Of a stretch of 9,600 bases of DNA, positions 5,425-9,600 are shown piece by piece. The position numbers and the translations under genes are program-made. Within the stretch, counting starts at the first letter, position 1. Each line of letters opens with the position of its first letter. The stretch is from Myxococcales bacterium (lineage in GTDB: Bacteria > Myxococcota_A > Polyangia > Palsa-1104). The notes beneath the pieces were generated by a model. The model did not search any database. It was not told where the DNA came from and saw only the letters and a list, made by a program, of their open reading frames with translations. The stretch is from assembly GCA_023248835.1 (NCBI GenBank), contig JAHFDU010000145.1, forward strand, positions 1 through 9,600. Direction: 5' to 3'.

Positions 5425-6342
5425 ATGAAGCAAAAATACTTCGAAAAAATTGTCCTCACTGTTGCATGTTTTTCCTTGGTCGCCTGTTCCGATCTGGCGC
5501 GTCATAACTTCGGTCAGGACGCCGCCACCGTCGATGCCGACACCATCGATTTGACCGATCAGCCAAGTGCACTCAAGGACGCTGGCTCGGACCAGCCCGG
5601 GCAGCTTTTGCCGAGCGATCTGAAGGGCCTTTCGGTGTGGCTCGATCCGCAGCGCGGGTTGACTGGCAGCACCGACGGCATTTCGCTATGGGCCGACCAG
5701 TCGGGCAAGGCCAATCACGCCTATCAGACGATTCCAGGTAGTAAGCCTACCGTGCACAAAAAAGGCCTCAACGGTCACGACACGCTGATGTTCACGTTTG
5801 AGAACAACACCTATTTGACCATCGACGATGCCGACAGTATGCACTGGGGAACCGACGACTATTTGGTGGCCGAAGTGGTGCAGTACATCAATTTGCCGGT
5901 CGGTGGTGACAATGACACCGTGGTCGCTCTGTGGGTCAAGCAACGCCTCGACGTCAGCGCGGCCGGGGTGGCTCTGTTCGGAAATTCGATCGCCGACAAA
6001 CCTTCGACCAGCAAGATCTTGACCGCGGTGCATCAGCTCGGCGATCCGCTGGCGTATGTTGAAACCACCAACAAGGGCTACAACGATGGCCGCTTTCATT
6101 TGGTGCTGGTGCATCGTCATGGCTCCACGCTCGAGCTGCGCGTCGACGGCGTAGCCAATGCTGTGACCACAGGTCCAGTGACTGACGTCAGCGCGCCCCA
6201 GCGCAACGTGTTTATTGGCGGCGGCCCCTACCGCGAGTACATGCAGGGTGAGGTCGCCGAGGTGGTGGCGGTGCACGGCAAAGTGTCGGCGATGGAAGTT
6301 GACCAGCTCGAGCAGTATTTCCGAACCAAATTCGGCTTGTAA
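5425..6342 (+). CDS. Secreted lipoprotein with a LamG/concanavalin A-like domain
   Basis: This is a 305-residue predicted lipoprotein. The N-terminus has a Lys-rich n-region, a hydrophobic stretch and lipobox LVAC, with C21 as the lipidated residue. Residues 22-63 are a low-complexity, Asp/Ala/Gln-rich linker. Residues 65-305 fit a LamG_3/ConA-like jelly-roll: LKGLSVWLDPQRGLTG then ISLWADQSGKANHAYQ at the start, HLVLVHRHGSTLELRVDG in the middle, and GEVAEVVAVHGKVSAMEVDQLEQYFRTKFGL at the end, the usual closing motif of such domains. These domains bind glycans or proteins or act as surface modules; no catalytic residues are recognisable. The ATG at 5425 is the only start giving a full signal peptide; its Shine-Dalgarno is poor. 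It is followed by about 300 non-coding bases, so probably monocistronic. The specific ligand is unknown. Confidence 0.85.
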   Translation: MKQKYFEKIVLTVACFSLVACSDLARHNFGQDAATVDADTIDLTDQPSALKDAGSDQPGQLLPSDLKGLSVWLDPQRGLTGSTDGISLWADQSGKANHAYQTIPGSKPTVHKKGLNGHDTLMFTFENNTYLTIDDADSMHWGTDDYLVAEVVQYINLPVGGDNDTVVALWVKQRLDVSAAGVALFGNSIADKPSTSKILTAVHQLGDPLAYVETTNKGYNDGRFHLVLVHRHGSTLELRVDGVANAVTTGPVTDVSAPQRNVFIGGGPYREYMQGEVAEVVAVHGKVSAMEVDQLEQYFRTKFGL

Positions 6343-6668
6343 CTTCGGCGCACCACTGAATTCTAGCCAGCCGCGACGTCGTCAACCGGTTGTCCTCTCA
6401 GAGATTACGAGACTACCAGCAGTCTGAACTACGTTCTTTTATTTCCCATAATTGATTTCAGGCGGGTTGTTTTAAAGAGATGTTGCTCTTGAGCAAATCC
6501 GGCTCTGCTCGCGCGCTTTCGCAGTGGCGAAGTTAGCGAGCGACCCAGAATAATTGCCACAATTTAAGGCCTGCGAAAAAGGAGGTAAATAGAAAAAGTG
6601 AAAAATTTGTAAGTTGTTTTCCGAGAAAATCCAAACCACGGCTTATGCCAAAGAAAAGAGGAGACACT
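6343..6668. other. AT-richer intergenic region with hairpins and an orphan Shine-Dalgarno
   Basis: No long gene lies between the two lipoproteins. After the first stop there is a 10-base palindrome CAACCGGTTG (6383-6392) and a weak stem AGACT/AGTCT (6410-6425) followed nine bases on by the T-rich TTCTTTTATTT, a poor terminator candidate. Further on are TTGCTC-TT-GAGCAA (6483-6496) and a two-part stem, GCTCGC/GCGAGC (6507-6512/6536-6541) enclosing TTTCGC/GCGAAG, with no U-tract after it. A perfect AAGGAGGT (6579-6586) precedes only a four-codon ORF (GTG 6598, stop TAA 6610-6612). TTGCCA at 6554 resembles a -35 box but no -10 follows at the right distance. The region is consistent with a structured 5' leader for the second lipoprotein gene. 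Confidence 0.45.
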
Positions 6669-7808
6669 ATGGGCACTTATCTTGGATTTGTCAGCGGACT
6701 CATGATCGCGACTTCGCTTGCTGGTTGCAGCGGTAAACCAGCTGCTACCGATGATTTTTCGGCTTTCGCTGACGACAAGACGGACACCTTTTCAAGCAGA
6801 ATGAAAGTGCTAAGAGCTCTGGAAAACGGCAGCTCTCAGAGCGCCGACTATACCGGTTCACCCCGCTACTTGGCCTACACCTTGTCCGGCCATACCGGTG
6901 ATATCGTTGATATCTGGGTGCGTTCGGCAGACGGTGATGCGATCGCTTGGCTGACCAATTCAAGGTTCAAGATTGTGGCGAAGAACGACGACGCCGAGGA
7001 CTCGACCCGCGATTCGCATCTGGTTCAAACCTTGAGTGCCAGCGGCACCTACTATGTCATCTTTCGCGAATACGATGGAAATCAAGCCAGTTTCGACATC
7101 TCGCTCGGCGGCCAGAAGCCGGTTGGTGACGTTTGCGAAGAGCAAGGACTCAACTGCGGATCGGTCGACGACGGCTCCGGTAACAGAGTGAACTGCGGAA
7201 AATGTAAGAGTCCGGAAACCTGCGGCGGCGGTGGCAAAGAGAATGTGTGTGGCGTCGCTGCCGCTCCGGAGAGCAATGACCCATTTGACCCGGGCAGTTG
7301 TGTTGGTCCAGCGATGACCGTCCAAGAAGCGGCCAGTAAATTCCCTAGAGGCGCTACGTCCGTCACACTGAGCGGCAAACTCCGCTTCGAAATTCTCCAG
7401 CGGTCTTGCACCAATCAAACGGGTTGTGGCGACTACACCCAGTTCTTTGGCTCCTACACGCCGCAAGACAAGGGCCCCTGGACTGCTACGGATCCGGCGG
7501 CGTTGCACCTTATTAACCGGTTCGGCGCCGACGGCGTCTTTCTTGAGATTCCCAGTACTGCCAGTTATCCTAACTCAGACCATTTCGCCTGTGCCGACTA
7601 TAACCCCCATAGGCTCATAGTGTACGTGGGTTCACCAACCATCAGGAGCTCTTTCTATTGCTTCGCCGATGGCAATCGCGACCATGTTTCTCTCGACAAT
7701 GCTCGAGCACTCGCAACTAATCACTGCGCGCGAATAGAAGCGAGCGGTCGAGTGGGTTCTGCTCAGCTGTATACCGAGTACATTATGGCCGGGCTTGTCC
7801 GATACTAA
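6669..7808 (+). CDS. Secreted lipoprotein with PPC-like domain and Myxococcota-type Cys-rich unit
   Basis: This is a 379-residue predicted lipoprotein. The lipobox LAGC puts the lipidated Cys at residue 20. The start at 6669 has AGGAG five bases upstream. An in-frame ATG at 6645 would add MPKKRGDT, giving a better positive n-region but no Shine-Dalgarno, so the choice is uncertain. Residues 45-147 look like a beta-sandwich of pre-peptidase C-terminal type (YLAYTLSGHTGDIVDIWV to YYVIFREYDGNQASFDISL). Residues 156-195 hold six cysteines in a C-x6-C-x12-C-x2-C-x5-C-x8-C pattern (CGKC, TCGGGG, VCG), which I associate with Myxococcota exported proteins. Residues 211-379 form a separate domain with six more cysteines (211, 247, 253, 308, 331, 353), probably disulfides; I do not recognise it. 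The coding sequence appears less GC-rich than its neighbours. Its stop overlaps the converging gene's stop. Function unknown. Confidence 0.8.
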   Translation: MGTYLGFVSGLMIATSLAGCSGKPAATDDFSAFADDKTDTFSSRMKVLRALENGSSQSADYTGSPRYLAYTLSGHTGDIVDIWVRSADGDAIAWLTNSRFKIVAKNDDAEDSTRDSHLVQTLSASGTYYVIFREYDGNQASFDISLGGQKPVGDVCEEQGLNCGSVDDGSGNRVNCGKCKSPETCGGGGKENVCGVAAAPESNDPFDPGSCVGPAMTVQEAASKFPRGATSVTLSGKLRFEILQRSCTNQTGCGDYTQFFGSYTPQDKGPWTATDPAALHLINRFGADGVFLEIPSTASYPNSDHFACADYNPHRLIVYVGSPTIRSSFYCFADGNRDHVSLDNARALATNHCARIEASGRVGSAQLYTEYIMAGLVRY

Positions 7809-9544
7809 CGCCGTCTGCGTCTGACTAAATGTCTCCCAGCCAATAGCGAAAATCCGAGCAAGACAGCAAATCCACTCGCGCTCCACCAGGCGACATGAGC
7901 GGCGTGCGGTTGGCGGCGGCCGTCGAATACCATCGCAAACGTGGCGGCGCTGATTCCGAGCACCGCGTAAAGTAGCTGGTGCCCGAGTGCGTAGAGAACG
8001 CGTGCGTGCTCGTCGATGCCGCGAAAACGCACTTCGAGTTCGCCCTGCTGGGCGCGCTGGAGAAATTTCTTGATGTCCGCCGGTAGGCCGACCAGCGAGC
8101 TCGCCAGATCTTTGGTGGTGTCGACGAGGAGGGCTTGCCAATCGCGATCTTTGCCGAGCACGAATTCTTCGAGATAGGGCCGAATCACCGTCATCGGATT
8201 GAGCGTCGGGTCGAGCTCGGTGCACAGGCCCATCAAAAGTAAGATCGTGCGCTCGAGCAGGATCCACTCTTTGGGAACGTGAAAATGGTCGGCCAAATCG
8301 CGGATCGACACTTCCATGCGGCGCAAGTCCGCCAAGTTTTCCAGCGCGCGCTTGGGATCGAACTTGACGTCTTTTAGCGAAAAACTGTCGAGCGCAATCT
8401 CCTCTTGAAAACGCTGGTGCAAAAAATCGATGACGCGATCGAAGATCGCAGGGTCGGCGCCGCGCGAGATAAATCCCATGTCCTTCATCGCCTGCACCAG
8501 TCGCGGCGTGTTGCGGGTCAGGCCCGCCTGGATCAGATCGATGATGCCGCGGCGCATCTTGGGCGACACCTCAGCGATGGCACCGAAGTCGATAAATACG
8601 ATGCTGACCGTACCCTCGTTGTCGCGTTCGACCAGCAAATTTCCGGGATGGGGATCGGCATGATAGACGCCGTCGGTGAAAATCTGCTGACAGTAGGCGC
8701 TGACCACCAGTCGGGCGAGCCCGGCTTGATCGACACCGAGCGCTTGTAGTCGCTGGCGATCGGAGACCTTGACGCCGCTTATCCAGCCGGTGGTCAAAAT
8801 GCGCGCGCTACAAAATTCGGGATGGACACGCGGAAATTTGACGTCGGTTCGCCCGACAAAATGGCTGGCGATGCGCTCGAGATTGGCAGCTTCGGCGCGA
8901 AAATCGAGCTCCTGCAGAATCATGCCGCGAATTTCTCGGTAGACTCCGTCGAGGCCGCGGTAGGGAAAAAAATAGGAGATCACTTTGACGATGCGATGAA
9001 GCAGACGCAAATCGAGCGCGACGATCTCGTCAATGTCGGGATACTGCACTTTGACTGCGACGTATTCGCCGCTCTTTAGGCGCGCTCGGTGCACCTGCCC
9101 AATCGAGGCTGCTGCCACCGGCTCGGAAGCAAACTCCGCAAACAGATCGAGCGGCCGCGCCCCACCGAAGTCTTCACTGACGCGCGCTTCGACATCGCTG
9201 TAAGGACGCGGCGGTACCCGGTCCTGCAGGCCGGCCAGTTCAGAGCGAAATTCGGGCGGCAGAAAATTGGTCATGATGCTGATGAGCTGTCCGACTTTGA
9301 TAAACAGGCCCTGCAGCCTTGCGATGCAGCGTTCAATCCGGCGCGCGTTTTGTAAATGCTTGGCGCGCAACAGTTCGTCGGTGCGCGCCGGCGACAGCAC
9401 CTTAGAAAGCAGGCGCAGCCAGAGATAGCCGCCGGCGACGACGAAGGTAACCCAATAGACCAATAGCAAGCGTTCGATTCCACGCGGCGGCTCGCTGCTC
9501 GCGGTGGAAAGGGTCTCGCTGTTCGAAGTTGAATCCGCGCTCAC
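7805..9544 (-). CDS. ABC1/AarF/UbiB-family atypical kinase-like protein, membrane-anchored
   Basis: This 579-residue protein belongs to the ABC1 (ADCK/UbiB) family of kinase-like ATPases, linked in other organisms to quinone and isoprenoid-lipid metabolism. Seen in order: the family-specific KVGQ (83-86), the Ala-rich loop AAASIGQVHRA (144-154), the ATP-binding Lys in VAVKVQYP (K165), ELDFRAEAANL (212-222), the catalytic-loop equivalent HADPHPGN (295-302) and metal-binding FIDFG (317-321). All key residues are intact. Two hydrophobic segments at the C-terminus (about 518-540 and 551-570, ending in RRRRR) fit the usual C-terminal membrane anchor. A third hydrophobic stretch near the N-terminus (about 25-46) is less typical. 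The start is GTG at 9544-9542 without a clear Shine-Dalgarno and is therefore tentative. No ubiquinone or menaquinone biosynthesis genes are beside it, so the pathway cannot be assigned. Confidence 0.92.
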   Translation of the reverse strand: MSADSTSNSETLSTASSEPPRGIERLLLVYWVTFVVAGGYLWLRLLSKVLSPARTDELLRAKHLQNARRIERCIARLQGLFIKVGQLISIMTNFLPPEFRSELAGLQDRVPPRPYSDVEARVSEDFGGARPLDLFAEFASEPVAAASIGQVHRARLKSGEYVAVKVQYPDIDEIVALDLRLLHRIVKVISYFFPYRGLDGVYREIRGMILQELDFRAEAANLERIASHFVGRTDVKFPRVHPEFCSARILTTGWISGVKVSDRQRLQALGVDQAGLARLVVSAYCQQIFTDGVYHADPHPGNLLVERDNEGTVSIVFIDFGAIAEVSPKMRRGIIDLIQAGLTRNTPRLVQAMKDMGFISRGADPAIFDRVIDFLHQRFQEEIALDSFSLKDVKFDPKRALENLADLRRMEVSIRDLADHFHVPKEWILLERTILLLMGLCTELDPTLNPMTVIRPYLEEFVLGKDRDWQALLVDTTKDLASSLVGLPADIKKFLQRAQQGELEVRFRGIDEHARVLYALGHQLLYAVLGISAATFAMVFDGRRQPHAAHVAWWSASGFAVLLGFSLLAGRHLVRRRRR

Positions 9545-9600
9545 GCCGCGAGTGTACCTGAGGGCGCCGTGGTTTTGCTAACTCGAACACCGGTCATTTG
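9545..9600. other. Partial upstream region of the ABC1/UbiB-like gene
   Basis: The last 56 bases lie upstream of the minus-strand kinase-like gene. I see no clear Shine-Dalgarno or promoter in them, and no readable gene fragment from the right edge. Confidence 0.4.

Noticed and set aside
5686..6276. 196-residue minus-strand open frame
   Set aside because: It is antisense to the LamG-type lipoprotein, whose signal peptide and domain motifs are clear.
7632..8267. 211-residue minus-strand frame, Arg-rich
   Set aside because: It is in another frame over the 3' end of the ABC1/UbiB-like gene and has the Arg-rich composition of a GC-rich shadow frame.

Overview
The window looks like chromosomal DNA of a GC-rich deltaproteobacterium in the broad sense, most likely Myxococcota or a close relative. 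The taxonomic cues are a lipoprotein carrying a Cys/Gly-rich unit (CGKC, then CGGGG, then CG) of a kind I associate with Myxococcota secreted proteins, a PheS with a CxxC-x4-CxxC insert, and an AGPS-like flavoprotein. This assignment is an inference from protein style, not a database result.

Layout. Positions 1-2000 (minus strand) hold the translation operon rpmI-rplT-pheS-pheT. pheT runs off the left edge and its start overlaps the pheS stop in an ATGA. The usual upstream partner infC is absent here. In its place is a short leader with a possible stem, then a divergent plus-strand gene (2119-2509) that appears broken by one extra base near 2419-2421. Positions 2510-2726 are non-coding, low-complexity and palindromic. 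Positions 2727-5290 (minus strand) form a two-gene unit of FAD-linked oxidases: an AGPS/GlcD-like protein followed, with ATGA overlap, by a GlcE-like protein. The second is unusual because a REP-like palindrome lies in frame where the FAD diphosphate-binding loop should be. No GlcF-type Fe-S partner follows.

Positions 5291-5424 are a divergent intergenic region. Two plus-strand lipoprotein genes follow: a LamG/ConA-like protein (5425-6342) and a PPC-like/Cys-rich protein (6669-7808, or from 6645). They are separated by about 300 bases of AT-richer DNA with several hairpins and an orphan perfect Shine-Dalgarno sequence. The second lipoprotein gene converges with, and overlaps by 4 bp, a membrane-anchored ABC1/UbiB-family kinase-like gene (7805-9544, minus strand).

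The genes do not form one pathway. The window combines a core translation operon, a lipid- or 2-hydroxyacid-type flavoprotein pair, surface lipoproteins and an ABC1 kinase-like protein. I found no phage, IS, CRISPR or defence system. The most notable feature is the REP-like palindrome embedded in the GlcE-like reading frame.
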